The notes: generated by a model not told the origin, from the letters alone. A DNA stretch of 64,000 nucleotides from Aeromicrobium piscarium (GCF_007421815.1 NZ_VLNT01000005.1:148147-212146); one strand, 5' to 3'; positions 45,313-54,673 are shown, counted from the first letter of the stretch. Numbers and translations: made by a program.

Positions 45313-46371
45313 TCAGGCGAAGACGACCTCGCCGCCGGCTCCGAAGGCTCCAGCGGCCCCCACCTCGCCCAACTGCCAGGCGTCGACCCCGTGCCGCGCG
45401 AGCAACGAGATCGCCTCATCGGAGACCTCCGCGGGCAGCACGGCCACCATGCCCACACCCATATTCAGCGCCTCATCGAGATGCTCGGTCGCGATGCCTC
45501 CGAGCTCTCCGACCACGGAGAACACCGCGGGCGGAGTCCACGACGAACGATCCAATCGCACCGACACCGAGGCGGGCACGACACGAGCCAGGTTCGCCGC
45601 GAGGCCGCCGCCGGTGATGTGACTCATCGCGTGCACCTCGACCGCGTCGGCGAGGGCGAGACAGGGCTTGGTGTAGAGGCGCGTCGGGGTGAGCAGCTCC
45701 TCGCCGAGGGTCTGCCCGAACTCGGGGACCTCGCGGTCCAGCTCCCACCCGGCGATGTCGAAGAAGACCCGGCGCACGAGCGAGTAGCCGTTCGAGTGCA
45801 GGCCCGAGGAGGCCATCGCGATGACGACATCGCCGTCGCGGACCCGGTCGGCGCCCAGCAGCCGATCGGCCTCGACGACGCCCGTGGTCGAGCCCGCCAC
45901 ATCGTACTCGTCGGGCCCGAGCAGACCGGGATGCTCAGCGGTCTCGCCGCCCACCAGCGCGGTGCCAGTCTCCGCGCAAGCCATCGCGATGCCCTTGACG
46001 ATATCGGCGATGCGCTCGGGGACGACCTTGCCGCAGGCGATGTAGTCCGTCAGGAACAGCGGCTCGGCGCCGCACACCACGAGGTCGTCGACCAGCATGC
46101 CGACGAGATCGAAGCCGATCGTGTCGTGGCGGTCCATGCGCTGCGCGATAGCGACCTTGGTGCCGACGCCATCGGCCGAGGACGCCAGCAGCGGTCGGTC
46201 GTAGTCCTTCAGCGCCGAGGCGTCGAAGAGCCCGGCGAAGCCGCCGATGCCGCCGACCACTTCAGGTCGGGTGGCTTTGGCGACCCACTGCTTCATCAGC
46301 TCGACGGCGCGATCGCCCTCGGCGACCGATACCCCGGCGTCCGCGTAGGAGGTGGAACGTCCAGTCGTCAT
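45313..46371 (-). CDS. purM: Phosphoribosylformylglycinamidine cyclo-ligase
   Basis: A 352-aa AIR synthase of the purine pathway. SSADGVGTKVAIA is the ATP-binding glycine segment and DYIACGKVVPERIADIVKGIA, LVGGETAEHPGL, SSGLHSNGYSLVR and SHITGGGLAANLARVVP are family blocks. The start MTTGRSTSYADAGV has AGGTGG just upstream. It lies 76 bp downstream of purF in the same direction, the usual purF-purM order. Confidence 0.97.
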   Translation of the reverse strand: MTTGRSTSYADAGVSVAEGDRAVELMKQWVAKATRPEVVGGIGGFAGLFDASALKDYDRPLLASSADGVGTKVAIAQRMDRHDTIGFDLVGMLVDDLVVCGAEPLFLTDYIACGKVVPERIADIVKGIAMACAETGTALVGGETAEHPGLLGPDEYDVAGSTTGVVEADRLLGADRVRDGDVVIAMASSGLHSNGYSLVRRVFFDIAGWELDREVPEFGQTLGEELLTPTRLYTKPCLALADAVEVHAMSHITGGGLAANLARVVPASVSVRLDRSSWTPPAVFSVVGELGGIATEHLDEALNMGVGMVAVLPAEVSDEAISLLARHGVDAWQLGEVGAAGAFGAGGEVVFA

Positions 46372-46447
46372 GCCGCCACCTGCCAGAAGAAGCCCACGAT
46401 ACGCAGGCGCCGGCATGAGATGTTCATTGTTCCCTCGCTTCGCTCGG

Positions 46448-47938
46448 TCATGAGGGCAGCACCTTCAGCTGAGTCGCGTCAGGGTTCTCGAGCAGGTGCT
46501 TGCCGATGAGATCGTCCTCGGGCAGCGGCACCGGGTAGATGCCGTCGAAGCAGGCACGGCAGAGATTATCCTTCGGCACGTCGGTGGCGGCGACGAGATC
46601 GTCGAGCTCGACGTAGGCGAGCGAGTCCGCGCCGATGGAGCGACGGATCTCGTCGACCGAGGCGCCATTGGCGATGAGCTCGGCCCGCGAGGCGAAGTCG
46701 ATGCCGTAGAAGCACGGCCACTTGACCGGCGGGCTGGAGATGCGGACGTGCACCTCGGCCGCACCGAACTCGCGCAGCATCCGTACCAGGGCGCGCTGCG
46801 TGTTGCCGCGCACGATCGAGTCGTCGACCACGACGAGCCGCTTGCCGGCGATGACATCGCGCAACGGGTTGAGCTTGAGCCGGATGCCGAGCTGTCGAAT
46901 GGTCTGCGAGGGCTGGATGAACGTGCGGCCCACATAGGAGTTCTTGACGAGCCCGTGGCCGAAGGGGATGCCGGACTCCTCGGCGTAGCCGATCGCCGCT
47001 GGCGTGCCCGACTCGGGAACCGGAATGACCAGGTCGGCCTCGACCGGGGCTGTCTGCGCGAGCTTGCGGCCGATACCCGAGCGCACGGTGAACACCCGGC
47101 GATCCGCGATCGTGGTGTCGGGACGCGCGAGGTAGACGTACTCGAAGATGCAGCCCTTCGGCTCGGCGGCGGCGAATCGTTCGCTGCGCACACCGTCGCC
47201 GTCGATCGCCACGAACTCGCCGGGCTCGATCTCGCGGATATAGGACGCGCCGACGATGTCCAGTGCCGCCGTCTCGCTGGCCACGACCCAGCCGCTGTCC
47301 AGACGCCCAAGGACGAGGGGACGGATGCCCTGCGGGTCACGTGCCGCGTAGAGCGTGCGCTCGTCCATGAAGACCAGCGAGAAGGCACCCCGCAGGCGCG
47401 GCAGGATCTCCAACGCGGCGTCCTCGACCGACCGGTCGGGGTAGGAGGCGAGGAGGCTGGCCATCACCGAGGTGTCACTCGTCGCGGCCTCCTTGGACTT
47501 CTGCCCCTCAGCCTCGAGCCGCTCCGTGAGGAACTCGGCTAGTTCGTGGGTGTTGGTCAGGTTGCCGTTGTGACCGAGTGCGACCGAGCCGGTAGCCGTG
47601 GGACGGAAGGTGGGCTGCGCGTTGTGCCACACGCTCGCCCCGGTGGTCGAGTAGCGCGCGTGTCCGATCGCGACCTCGCCCACCAGCGACTCCAAGGTGG
47701 CCTCGTCGAAGACCTGCGAGACGAGGCCCATGTCCTTGTAGACGAGGATCTGCCGGCCGTTGCTCACCGCGATGCCCGCGGACTCCTGGCCTCGGTGCTG
47801 CAACGCATACAGACCGAAATAGGTGAGCTTGGCGACTTCTTCACCCGGCGCCCAGACACCGAAGACGCCACAGGCATCTTGGGGTCCGACGTCCTGAGGG
47901 TCGATGTCGTGAGTGAGGCGACCGTCTCCACGAGGCAC
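46448..47938 (-). CDS. purF: Amidophosphoribosyltransferase
   Basis: A 496-aa enzyme that starts purine synthesis by moving the glutamine amide to PRPP. After a ~22-residue propeptide, C23 in DACGVFG is the glutamine-attacking nucleophile; HGNLTN and LVVVDDSIVRGNTQRALVRML (PRPP loop) follow, and the cysteines in WPCFYGIDF and LCRACFDGIYP match the iron-sulfur type. The GTG at 47938 has no Shine-Dalgarno but TAGACT 7 nt upstream, so the mRNA should be leaderless; the longer frame is not conserved. Confidence 0.96.
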   Translation of the reverse strand: MPRGDGRLTHDIDPQDVGPQDACGVFGVWAPGEEVAKLTYFGLYALQHRGQESAGIAVSNGRQILVYKDMGLVSQVFDEATLESLVGEVAIGHARYSTTGASVWHNAQPTFRPTATGSVALGHNGNLTNTHELAEFLTERLEAEGQKSKEAATSDTSVMASLLASYPDRSVEDAALEILPRLRGAFSLVFMDERTLYAARDPQGIRPLVLGRLDSGWVVASETAALDIVGASYIREIEPGEFVAIDGDGVRSERFAAAEPKGCIFEYVYLARPDTTIADRRVFTVRSGIGRKLAQTAPVEADLVIPVPESGTPAAIGYAEESGIPFGHGLVKNSYVGRTFIQPSQTIRQLGIRLKLNPLRDVIAGKRLVVVDDSIVRGNTQRALVRMLREFGAAEVHVRISSPPVKWPCFYGIDFASRAELIANGASVDEIRRSIGADSLAYVELDDLVAATDVPKDNLCRACFDGIYPVPLPEDDLIGKHLLENPDATQLKVLPS

Positions 47939-47945
47939 GAGAACC

Positions 47946-47951
47946 AGTCTA
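47946..47951 (-). promoter_or_regulatory. -10 box (TAGACT) of purF
   Basis: TAGACT on the minus strand ends 7 nt before the purF GTG, so transcription would begin at or next to the start codon. The same spacing and hexamer are found for the LysR- and MarR-type genes. Confidence 0.6.
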
Positions 47952-48093
47952 CGGGCCCACCCGGCTCGGAAGCGAACTCCGGCCCCGTGCCCGGCCCCTC
48001 GCCCGGCAACTGGAACGCCTTCTCGACATCCGGACGGCGTCACCCCCACGGGTTAGTGTTGTGATCCACATCACCAAGCGACGGGAGCGCGCC

Positions 48094-49662
48094 ATGCCCA
48101 CGACCCTGTCCGATGCCACTCTGCTGCCGGAGTTCCTCGCCGCTCAGGCCGAGACCCGGCCGGATGCGACCTGCTGGATCTACGGCGACCGCACGTGGAC
48201 CTGGGCCGAGGCGTGGCAGGAGGTCCGCCGCATCGCCGGCGCCTTGCGCGCGTCCGGTATCGGACATGGCGACCGAGTGGCCTTCGTCGACAAGAACAAT
48301 CCGGCGATCCTCGAGGTCCTGCTCGGCGGGGCGCTCCTCGGCTCCGCGGTCGCGATCGTCAACTGGCGTCTCGCCCCCGATGAGATCGACTACACCGTCA
48401 ACGACTCCGGTGCCCGCGTGCTGTTCGTCGGTCATGAGTTGGCCGACCAGGTCCTCGCGATGCGCGATCGCCTGACGACGGTGGAGCGCATCATCGTCGT
48501 CGGCGGCGAGGGCGACGAGTTCGAGGAGTGGGTCGCCGGGGCCGAGCCGGTGGACGCGCAGCCGGGAGTCTCGGCGGACGACACCGCGGTCGTCATGTAC
48601 AGCTCCGGCACCACCGGCCGCCCCAAGGGCGTTCAGCTCAGCCATCGCAATCTCATCGAGCACACCCGCAATGCGATGGGCGACATCGCCTACGACCCCG
48701 ATGCCGACATGATGCTCATCGCGATGCCGATGTTCCATGTGGGAGGCACCTCGTATGCGCTGTTCGGCGTGGCCACCGGCACTCCGGGGTACATCATCCG
48801 CGAGGTCGAGCCCGGGGCGCTGCTCGCCGCCGCGCAGGCGGGTGTGACACATGTGTTCCTGGTGCCCGCCGTCGTGGCCGGGCTCCTCAACGCCGGACCG
48901 GAGGCGATGAAGATCTTTCGCGGTCTCAAGCACTTCGTGTACGGCGCGGCGCCGATGCCCTTGCCGATCCTCCGCGGGGCGATCGAACACTGGCCGTCGA
49001 CGCAGTTCCACCAGGTCTACGGACTCACCGAGCTCGCGGGCGTCATCACGATCCTCGACGACCAGGATCACCGCGACCCCGATCATCCCGAGCGGCTGCT
49101 GTCGGCCGGGAAGCCGGTCGCCAACGCCGAGGTGCGCGTCGTCGATCCGGCGAGCGGCGCCGATGTCCCCGTCGGCGAGCCCGGCGAACTCTGGTTCCGT
49201 AGCGCGCAGGCGACGACCGGCTACCTCGGCAAGCCCGAGGCGACCGCCGCGCTGCTCACCGAGGACGGTTGGCTGCGCACCGGCGATGTCGGTCGTGTCG
49301 ACGAGCACGGTTTCGTCTTCGTCGACGATCGCGCCAAGGACATGATCATCACGGGCGGCGAGAACGTCTACTCGCCGGAGGTCGAGCGCGTGCTCGCCGA
49401 GCATCCGGCCGTCGCGGAGGCCGCCGTCATCGGCGTACCCGATGACACCTGGGGCGAGTCCGTCAAGGCCGTCGTGGCGCTGCTCCCCGATCAGCAGGCC
49501 ACCGGCGAGGAGCTGATCGCCTTCACCCGTGATCGGCTCGCCGGCTACAAGACGCCCAAGAGCATCGACATCGTGGACGTGCTGCCGCGCAATCCGTCCG
49601 GCAAGATCCTCAAGCGCGACCTGCGCAAGCCTTTCTGGGCCGATCGGGACCGCCAGATCTGA
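48094..49662 (+). CDS. AMP-dependent acyl-CoA ligase (FadD-like)
   Basis: A 522-aa ANL-superfamily enzyme: P-loop YSSGTTGRPKGVQLSHRN, YGLTELAG (A5-like), TGDVGRVDEHGFVFVDDRAKDMI and the C-terminal lysine region NPSGKILKRDLR are all present. It should activate a fatty or aromatic acid to its CoA thioester; chain length cannot be told. I chose ATG 48094 with GGGAG 8 nt upstream instead of the GTG at 48061, which lies right at a TAGTGT box. Divergent from purF; a hairpin terminator follows. Confidence 0.92.
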   Translation: MPTTLSDATLLPEFLAAQAETRPDATCWIYGDRTWTWAEAWQEVRRIAGALRASGIGHGDRVAFVDKNNPAILEVLLGGALLGSAVAIVNWRLAPDEIDYTVNDSGARVLFVGHELADQVLAMRDRLTTVERIIVVGGEGDEFEEWVAGAEPVDAQPGVSADDTAVVMYSSGTTGRPKGVQLSHRNLIEHTRNAMGDIAYDPDADMMLIAMPMFHVGGTSYALFGVATGTPGYIIREVEPGALLAAAQAGVTHVFLVPAVVAGLLNAGPEAMKIFRGLKHFVYGAAPMPLPILRGAIEHWPSTQFHQVYGLTELAGVITILDDQDHRDPDHPERLLSAGKPVANAEVRVVDPASGADVPVGEPGELWFRSAQATTGYLGKPEATAALLTEDGWLRTGDVGRVDEHGFVFVDDRAKDMIITGGENVYSPEVERVLAEHPAVAEAAVIGVPDDTWGESVKAVVALLPDQQATGEELIAFTRDRLAGYKTPKSIDIVDVLPRNPSGKILKRDLRKPFWADRDRQI

Positions 49663-49685
49663 CCCTCGCACCCGTCCGGGAGCCC

Positions 49686-49713
49686 GCCCGCCGCGTCATC
49701 CTGCGCGGCGGGC
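49686..49713 (+). terminator. 10-bp perfect GC hairpin after the acyl-CoA ligase
   Basis: GCCCGCCGCG (49686-49695) and CGCGGCGGGC (49704-49713) enclose an 8-nt loop, 24 bp after the stop and 22 bp before the next start. Confidence 0.7.
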
Positions 49714-49734
49714 GAGCTCGTGGTCAGATGAACC

Positions 49735-50190
49735 ATGGACGGCAACACTGTGAGCGCCGAACGGGTCATCGCGGCGCCCGCACCGCGCATCTTCGCCCTG
49801 CTCTCCGATGCCGCCGCGCATCCTTTCTTCGACGGCTCTGGAACCGTTCGAGCCGTCCGCGGCACGTCCGAGCCGCTGCGCCTCGGGTCACGATTCGGCA
49901 TGTCGATGAAGCGGGGTCTGCCCTATACGACGGTCAACACCGTCGTGATGTTCGAGCCCGACGAGGTGATCGCCTGGCAGACCACGGGCCTCGGCGGACT
50001 CATCGGCGGACGGATCTGGAAGTACGAGCTGGTGCCCGTCGAGGGCGGCACGCATGTCCGCGAGACGTGGGATATCGGCCAGGACAAGCAGCGCGTCTTC
50101 CTGCGTCGCGGCCAGATGCCCCGGTCGACGCGGAAGGCGATGCAGGCGACCCTCGACCGGATCGCGGCCCTCGTCGAGTCCCCGGCCTGA
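49735..50190 (+). CDS. SRPBCC family protein (polyketide cyclase/dehydrase-like)
   Basis: A 151-aa START-like/SRPBCC protein: VSAERVIAAPAPRIFALLSDAAAHPFFDGSGTVR is the opening strand-helix-helix and GTHVRETWDIGQDKQR the later strands. The fold holds a hydrophobic pocket for a lipid or aromatic ligand; function unknown. It follows the ligase gene but a hairpin lies between. It converges with the lytic transglycosylase gene. Confidence 0.85.
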   Translation: MDGNTVSAERVIAAPAPRIFALLSDAAAHPFFDGSGTVRAVRGTSEPLRLGSRFGMSMKRGLPYTTVNTVVMFEPDEVIAWQTTGLGGLIGGRIWKYELVPVEGGTHVRETWDIGQDKQRVFLRRGQMPRSTRKAMQATLDRIAALVESPA

Positions 50191-50237
50191 CCCCAGGCCC
50201 GGGTTCCCGACACCGATCCCGCGAGTGCCTTCCGGTC

Positions 50238-50948
50238 TCAACCGTGGTGGCTGTACTCCTGCGAAGCCGCCGCGACATCGAACTGGTAGTCGCGCGAGTT
50301 GTTATAGGTCCGCACCGCCGCGATCCAGTCCTGCTCGGCGTCCAGGCCCGACTCGCCCACGCTGCACAGGTAGCGGGCCGCGGCAAGGGCGGCATCGTCG
50401 ATGTTCTGCGGATCGCCCGGCCCGTCACCGTCGGCAGCGGCGCCCCAACGCTCCCAGGTCTCGGGGATGAACTGCATCGGCCCGACGGCACGGTCCCACT
50501 CGGTGTCCCCGTCGAGGACTCCGCCGTCGGTGTCCTCGATCGCCAACGTCTCATTGGTCCCGTCGAGCGGGATGCCGATGATGTCGCTCGTCGCCCGCCC
50601 GTCATCGCCGATGCGACCGCCGAAGATCGTACCGTGACGGCTCTCTATCCGGCCGATACCGGCGAGCGTGTTCCACCCGACCGAGCAGCCTCCCTCGGCC
50701 CGCACTCGCAGATCCGCCCCCGCGTAGGCGGCCACCACGCGCGAGGGGATCTCCGTGTCGGCGGCGACCTGCTCGACCCATGCGGGATCGGCCTGAGCGC
50801 TCAGCGCGTCCGTCGCGGGAGCCTCGGCCGGGGGCGCCTGCTGCGGCGTGCCCGCGGGCCCGGTGAACTCGGGACGGTCGGGACCGCAGGCAGCGAGTGT
50901 CAGCGCTGCGACGGCAGCGGCGAAGGCCGCGCGCGAGGGGAAGGACAT
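50238..50948 (-). CDS. Lytic transglycosylase-like lipoprotein
   Basis: A 236-aa secreted protein with a lipoprotein signal (lipobox LAAC, C21), a Pro/Ala linker to about residue 55, then a transglycosylase (lysozyme-like) domain: GWNTLAGIGRIESRHG with the catalytic Glu, AVGPMQFIPETWERWG and DDAALAAARYLCSVG. It should cleave peptidoglycan at the outer face of the membrane. ATG at 50948 (MSFPSRAAFAAAV); the longer frame upstream lacks meaning. Single gene. Confidence 0.92.
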   Translation of the reverse strand: MSFPSRAAFAAAVAALTLAACGPDRPEFTGPAGTPQQAPPAEAPATDALSAQADPAWVEQVAADTEIPSRVVAAYAGADLRVRAEGGCSVGWNTLAGIGRIESRHGTIFGGRIGDDGRATSDIIGIPLDGTNETLAIEDTDGGVLDGDTEWDRAVGPMQFIPETWERWGAAADGDGPGDPQNIDDAALAAARYLCSVGESGLDAEQDWIAAVRTYNNSRDYQFDVAAASQEYSHHG

Positions 50949-50986
50949 GCCTCGAAAATAACGAGTCTCGGCAACCGGTGAGATCC

Positions 50987-51334
50987 TCAGATCAACGGCA
51001 GATAACCGCTGATGTCCGAGCGCTCTCCGCTGGCACGAACCGGAGCATCGACCCATTCGAGAGAACCGCGGGCGAGCGCGATCCAGGTCTCGGCAGTCAT
51101 CTCCACGACCGCCGGGGGCGTGCCGCGCGTGTGCCGCGCACCGGGGATGCACTGAACCGCGGCGAAGGGCGGCACCCGCACCTCCACGCTCGTGCCGGGC
51201 GCGCGCTGCACCAGGAGGGCGAGCAGGTGCTTGGTCGCCGCCTTCAGATCCGAGCGGTCGGCCGCGCCCTCATCGATGCGCGCGCAGATCGACCGGAACT
51301 CCGCGGCGGGAAGCGGAGTGAGTTGGCGGGCCAC
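50987..51334 (-). CDS. Sterol carrier family protein
   Basis: A 115-aa protein with VEVRVPPFAAVQCIPGARHTRGTPPAVVEMTAETWIALARG, the conserved block of the actinobacterial sterol-carrier-like family (SCP2 fold). The ligand and role are not known; it is usually found close to purM/purF and DUF3073, as here. The GTG at 51334 has TAGGGT (51346-51341) 6 nt upstream and is probably leaderless. It is divergent from the DUF885 gene, 53 bp between starts. Confidence 0.85.
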   Translation of the reverse strand: MARQLTPLPAAEFRSICARIDEGAADRSDLKAATKHLLALLVQRAPGTSVEVRVPPFAAVQCIPGARHTRGTPPAVVEMTAETWIALARGSLEWVDAPVRASGERSDISGYLPLI

Positions 51335-51387
51335 CCCACCACCCTAGCCACCACTCAACGAGTTGGGGAGCGCTCTAGGCTCGGGGG

Positions 51388-53028
51388 ATGGACGACGGAC
51401 GCACCCCGACGCCGATGGACCGGGTAGCCGAAACCTGGATGGACACGTTGCTGGAGCTCTCGCCGGAGCTCCACGTGGAGTTGGGACGTCCCGGACGGGA
51501 GAGCCAGTACAGTGACCTGTCCCCCGACGGGCACACCGCACGTGCCGATGCCGCGAGCTCGGTGCTCGCTGCCGCCGCTGCCACCGAGATCACCGACGAG
51601 GTCGACGAAGTCACCCACGCCGAACTCGTCCGTACCGCGGAGCTCGCCGTCGAGGCGCACGACGCGGGCCTGTGGCAGCGCGACCTGAACGTCATCGCCT
51701 CCCCGGCGCAGTCGCTGCGCGAGGTATTCGACCTCATGCCCACCGAGACGACCGAGGACTGGGAGCACGTCGCCGCCCGGCTGCGCCACCTGCCCGCGGC
51801 GATGGACGGCTACCTCGCTTCCCTCGAGACGGGCATCGCGGCCGGCACCACGCCGGCGATCCGGCAGGTCACCGCCGTCCTCGCGCAGACCCGTAAGCTC
51901 ACCTCCCCGGAGGGCTTCTTCGCGGCACTCGCCGCACGCGGACCAGAGGGTCTCAGGAACGAGCTGGACGATGCGGCACGCGAGGCCATGGACGCCTACG
52001 AGCGACTGGCCGGCTTCCTCGAACACGAGCTGGCTCCCCACGCGACACCGCGCGATGCCGTGGGCCGCGATGCGTACGCCCTCGCCTCTCGCGAGTTCGT
52101 CGGGATCGAGATCGACCTCGAGGAGACCTACGCCTGGGGTGTGGAGGAGCTGAACAGAATGGTCGCCGAGCAGGAGGCGATCGCCGAGCAGATCCTTCCA
52201 GACGCCACCGTGGAGCAGGCGATGGCCCACCTGGAGAGCGACCCGGCGATGTGCCTCGACGGCACCGATGCCCTCCAGGCGTGGATGCAGCGGGTGAGCG
52301 ACGAGGCCGTCGAGGAGCTGGGGGCCACCCAGTTCGACATCGCGGCCCCGCTGCGCCGCCTGGAATGTCTGATCGCCCCGACCGACGAAGGTGGGATCTA
52401 CTACACGCCGCCGAGCGAGGACTTCTCGCGGCCCGGCCGGATGTGGTGGAGCGTCCCGGAGGGTGTCACCCGCTTCGACACCTGGCGCGAGCTCACGACC
52501 GTCTACCACGAGGGCGTGCCCGGCCATCACCTGCAGCTCGGCACGGCCGCGATGCACCGCGACCGGCTCAACTCGTGGCGTCGTTTCAACTGGAACTCCG
52601 GCCATGGCGAAGGCTGGGCGCTCTACGCCGAGCGACTGATGGACGAGCTGGGCTATCTCGCCACGCCGGCCGACCGACTCGGCATGCTGGACGGACAGCG
52701 CATGCGCGCCGCCCGCGTGGTCCTGGACATCGGTGTTCACCTCGAGCTCCCCAAGCCGGATGGGAGCGGCACCTGGACCGGTGACGACGCCTACCCGTTC
52801 CTCGCCCGGCACGTGAACATGAACGACGGCTTCGTGCGTTTCGAGGCCAATCGGTACCTCGGCTGGCCCGGACAGGCACCGTCCTACAAGGTCGGGCAGC
52901 GCGAGTGGGAGAGGCTGCGGTCGGACTGGACGAGCCGCCACGGAACCGATCTCAAGCGCTTCCACGCCGACGCGCTCGCCCTCGGCAGCGTCGGCTTCAG
53001 CACCCTGCGAGCGGCCCTCCTCCGCTGA
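51388..53028 (+). CDS. DUF885 family metallohydrolase
   Basis: A 546-aa DUF885 protein. YHEGVPGHHLQ has H374-E375 and the following histidines of the HExxxGHH zinc motif, with WNSGHGEGWALYAERLMDELG carrying the next acidic ligand; the remainder is helical, like M3/M32-type peptidase folds. No signal peptide, so likely a cytoplasmic peptidase or hydrolase of unknown substrate. ATG at 51388 has TAGGCT (51376-51381) 6 nt upstream, suggesting a leaderless mRNA. A strong hairpin follows. Confidence 0.9.
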   Translation: MDDGRTPTPMDRVAETWMDTLLELSPELHVELGRPGRESQYSDLSPDGHTARADAASSVLAAAAATEITDEVDEVTHAELVRTAELAVEAHDAGLWQRDLNVIASPAQSLREVFDLMPTETTEDWEHVAARLRHLPAAMDGYLASLETGIAAGTTPAIRQVTAVLAQTRKLTSPEGFFAALAARGPEGLRNELDDAAREAMDAYERLAGFLEHELAPHATPRDAVGRDAYALASREFVGIEIDLEETYAWGVEELNRMVAEQEAIAEQILPDATVEQAMAHLESDPAMCLDGTDALQAWMQRVSDEAVEELGATQFDIAAPLRRLECLIAPTDEGGIYYTPPSEDFSRPGRMWWSVPEGVTRFDTWRELTTVYHEGVPGHHLQLGTAAMHRDRLNSWRRFNWNSGHGEGWALYAERLMDELGYLATPADRLGMLDGQRMRAARVVLDIGVHLELPKPDGSGTWTGDDAYPFLARHVNMNDGFVRFEANRYLGWPGQAPSYKVGQREWERLRSDWTSRHGTDLKRFHADALALGSVGFSTLRAALLR

Positions 53029-53032
53029 CGCG

Positions 53033-53095
53033 CGACTTTTGCCGGGTTGTGGCCCTTTTGAGCGCGTCTTGAGGGCCACCACCCGGCAAAAGTCG
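53033..53095. terminator. Long two-part hairpin between convergent DUF885 and DUF3180 genes
   Basis: CGACTTTTGCCGGGT (53033-53047) pairs exactly with 53081-53095 and, after a one-base mismatch, GTGGCCCT (53049-53056) pairs exactly with AGGGCCAC (53072-53079). It starts 5 bp after the DUF885 stop and ends 11 bp before the DUF3180 end, so it serves both. Confidence 0.85.
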
Positions 53096-53106
53096 GACCC
53101 GGAGGG

Positions 53107-53586
53107 TCAGGCTGGGGAGGTGGCGGTGTCCTTGGACTCGTCATCGTCGCCAGGCAGCTGGCAGGCACGTTCGAGGAGGAGGGCGGCCACCAGCAGCAGG
53201 AGAGCCGCGACAGCGGCGGCGCCACCGTGCAGCAGGCGTTCCCGGGCGAGTTCGCTGCTTACCCCGACGTAGGCGAGGACGAAGCCCGCGTAACCGCCGC
53301 TGAACACGCCGCCGACGAGCACACACGACTTCGCCACCGCGAGCAGCTGGATCGCCCTGTCGGCGTTGATCCGCAGCTTCTTCTTGTGCAATGACTGCCA
53401 GGTCGACCAGGCGAGCACGCCCACCACTGCCGCACCGGCCGCCAACAGCACGGCCGCCGTCCAGCCCGGACGAGGGGACTGCCCCTCGAAACGCACCGCG
53501 AGGGGCGGGATGAGACGGCCGACGATCGCGCCCACGGCGATGAGCACCGTGACATACAGCGCAGAACTGCGACGGGCACGCCTCAT
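53107..53586 (-). CDS. DUF3180 family membrane protein
   Basis: A 159-aa protein with four predicted helices (SALYVTVLIAVGAIVGRL; TAAVLLAAGAAVVGVLAW; AVAKSCVLVGGVFSGGYAGFVLAYV; AAAVAALLLLVAALLLER) and a conserved loop KKLRINADRAIQLLAVAKS. DUF3180 proteins lie beside folK in most actinobacteria; function unknown. Start MRRARRSSALYV at 53586, 7 bp after folK. Last gene of the operon, ended by the hairpin at 53.05 kb. Confidence 0.9.
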   Translation of the reverse strand: MRRARRSSALYVTVLIAVGAIVGRLIPPLAVRFEGQSPRPGWTAAVLLAAGAAVVGVLAWSTWQSLHKKKLRINADRAIQLLAVAKSCVLVGGVFSGGYAGFVLAYVGVSSELARERLLHGGAAAVAALLLLVAALLLERACQLPGDDDESKDTATSPA

Positions 53587-53593
53587 CGTGGTG

Positions 53594-54157
53594 TCACAGG
53601 ATGATCTCGACGTCCTCGCGCTTGGCCACACCCGAGGTGTCGACATCGCCGATCAGATCGGCCACGAACCCGTACCCCGGGATCTCTCCCTCGGGGTCGA
53701 CCTCGAGCCAGGGCACCAGCACGAATCCGCGCTCGTGTGCCCGAGGATGCGGCAATGTCAGCTGATCGTCATCGGCGATGCGGTCACCGACGACGATGAT
53801 GTCGACGTCGAGGGTCCTGGGGGCTCCCGGCTCGCCGCGCTCGCGCCCGAAGGCGTCCTCGATCGCGAGGGCACGGTCGAGGAGCGTGTGCACGGTGAGC
53901 GTCGTGTCGATCAGCACGACGGCATTGAGGAACTTGCCGGACTCCTCCGGAGCCCCGACCGGCTCGGTCTCGTACACGGACGAGATCGCCACGACCGTGA
54001 CCTCCGGTGTGTCCTCGAGTGCCGAGACGGCGCCCTGTAGGCGGCCGGCACGATCACCCAGGTTCGACCCGATCGCCAGGACGGCCTGCCGGATGGGACG
54101 CATGCCTCCGGTCATCGTGTCCGCGTCGAGAACGTACGGCGTGGGCGATTCGGTCAC
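53594..54157 (-). CDS. folK: 2-amino-4-hydroxy-6-hydroxymethyldihydropteridine diphosphokinase
   Basis: A 187-aa HPPK that transfers pyrophosphate from ATP to the pterin alcohol made by FolB. LAIGSNLGDR (about 27-36), VYETEPVG, FLNAVVLIDT and the metal/ATP block RTLDVDIIVVGD with PHPRAHERGFVL are typical. The first ~22 residues are extra to the core. GTG at 54157 has TGGAG 8 nt upstream. Unlike its neighbours it is separated from folB by 105 bp containing a hairpin and perhaps its own promoter. Confidence 0.95.
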   Translation of the reverse strand: MTESPTPYVLDADTMTGGMRPIRQAVLAIGSNLGDRAGRLQGAVSALEDTPEVTVVAISSVYETEPVGAPEESGKFLNAVVLIDTTLTVHTLLDRALAIEDAFGRERGEPGAPRTLDVDIIVVGDRIADDDQLTLPHPRAHERGFVLVPWLEVDPEGEIPGYGFVADLIGDVDTSGVAKREDVEIIL

Positions 54158-54207
54158 TAGCTACTCCACTCTGTCGTATCGACGATGCGCGAGCACCGCC
54201 GCGGGCC

Positions 54208-54238
54208 GGCCCCGCGTGGGCAGGACCCCGGCGGGGCC
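54208..54238. terminator. 8-bp GC hairpin between folB and folK
   Basis: GGCCCCGC (54208-54215) and GCGGGGCC (54231-54238) are exact complements with a 15-nt loop. A TATAGT box on the minus strand at 54267-54262 overlaps the end of folB. Together these suggest partial termination and a fresh start before folK. Confidence 0.45.
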
Positions 54239-54262
54239 TGCAGAACGCAGGACTCATGTTCA

Positions 54263-54673
54263 CTATACGGAGGGCGATGCACTTTGTGTCGGGTGCGTCC
54301 TGGAGCGGATGACCGTCACCGCGACGTCGCCGAACGGAACCGGGATCGGCGCCTGCGGTTTGTGCACGGTCACCTCGACCCGATGCACTCCCGCGTGTCC
54401 GAGGCCGACGTCGGCGATCCGCTCGGCGACCGTCTCGATCAGGTCGACCGGCTCGCCGGCGAGCACATCGTGCACCTGCTGACCCAGGGTCCCGTAGTCG
54501 ACCGTGGCCTCCAGATCGCCGGTGCGGGCCGCCGGAGCGAGGTCGAGCCACAGGACCACATCGGCCAGGAAGGGCTGTCCCTCGCGCCTCTCGTGATCGA
54601 AGACCCCGTGATGACCCACCGCTCGGATACCCGTCAGAGTGATGCGGTCCAGTGCCTCGCTCCGCTCGCTCAT
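54263..54673 (-). CDS. folB: Dihydroneopterin aldolase
   Basis: A 136-aa enzyme that cleaves dihydroneopterin to the hydroxymethyl pterin. ITLTGIRAVGHHGVFDHERREGQPFLADVVLWLDL is the conserved N-terminal block; ATVDYGTLGQQVHDVLAGEPVDLIETVAERIA and VTVHKPQAPIPVPFGDVAVTV, with the catalytic lysine, complete it. A 12-residue tail is extra. Its start region (ATG and the 18 bases after it) is duplicated at the end of the upstream SnoaL-like gene. Confidence 0.95.
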   Translation of the reverse strand: MSERSEALDRITLTGIRAVGHHGVFDHERREGQPFLADVVLWLDLAPAARTGDLEATVDYGTLGQQVHDVLAGEPVDLIETVAERIADVGLGHAGVHRVEVTVHKPQAPIPVPFGDVAVTVIRSRTHPTQSASPSV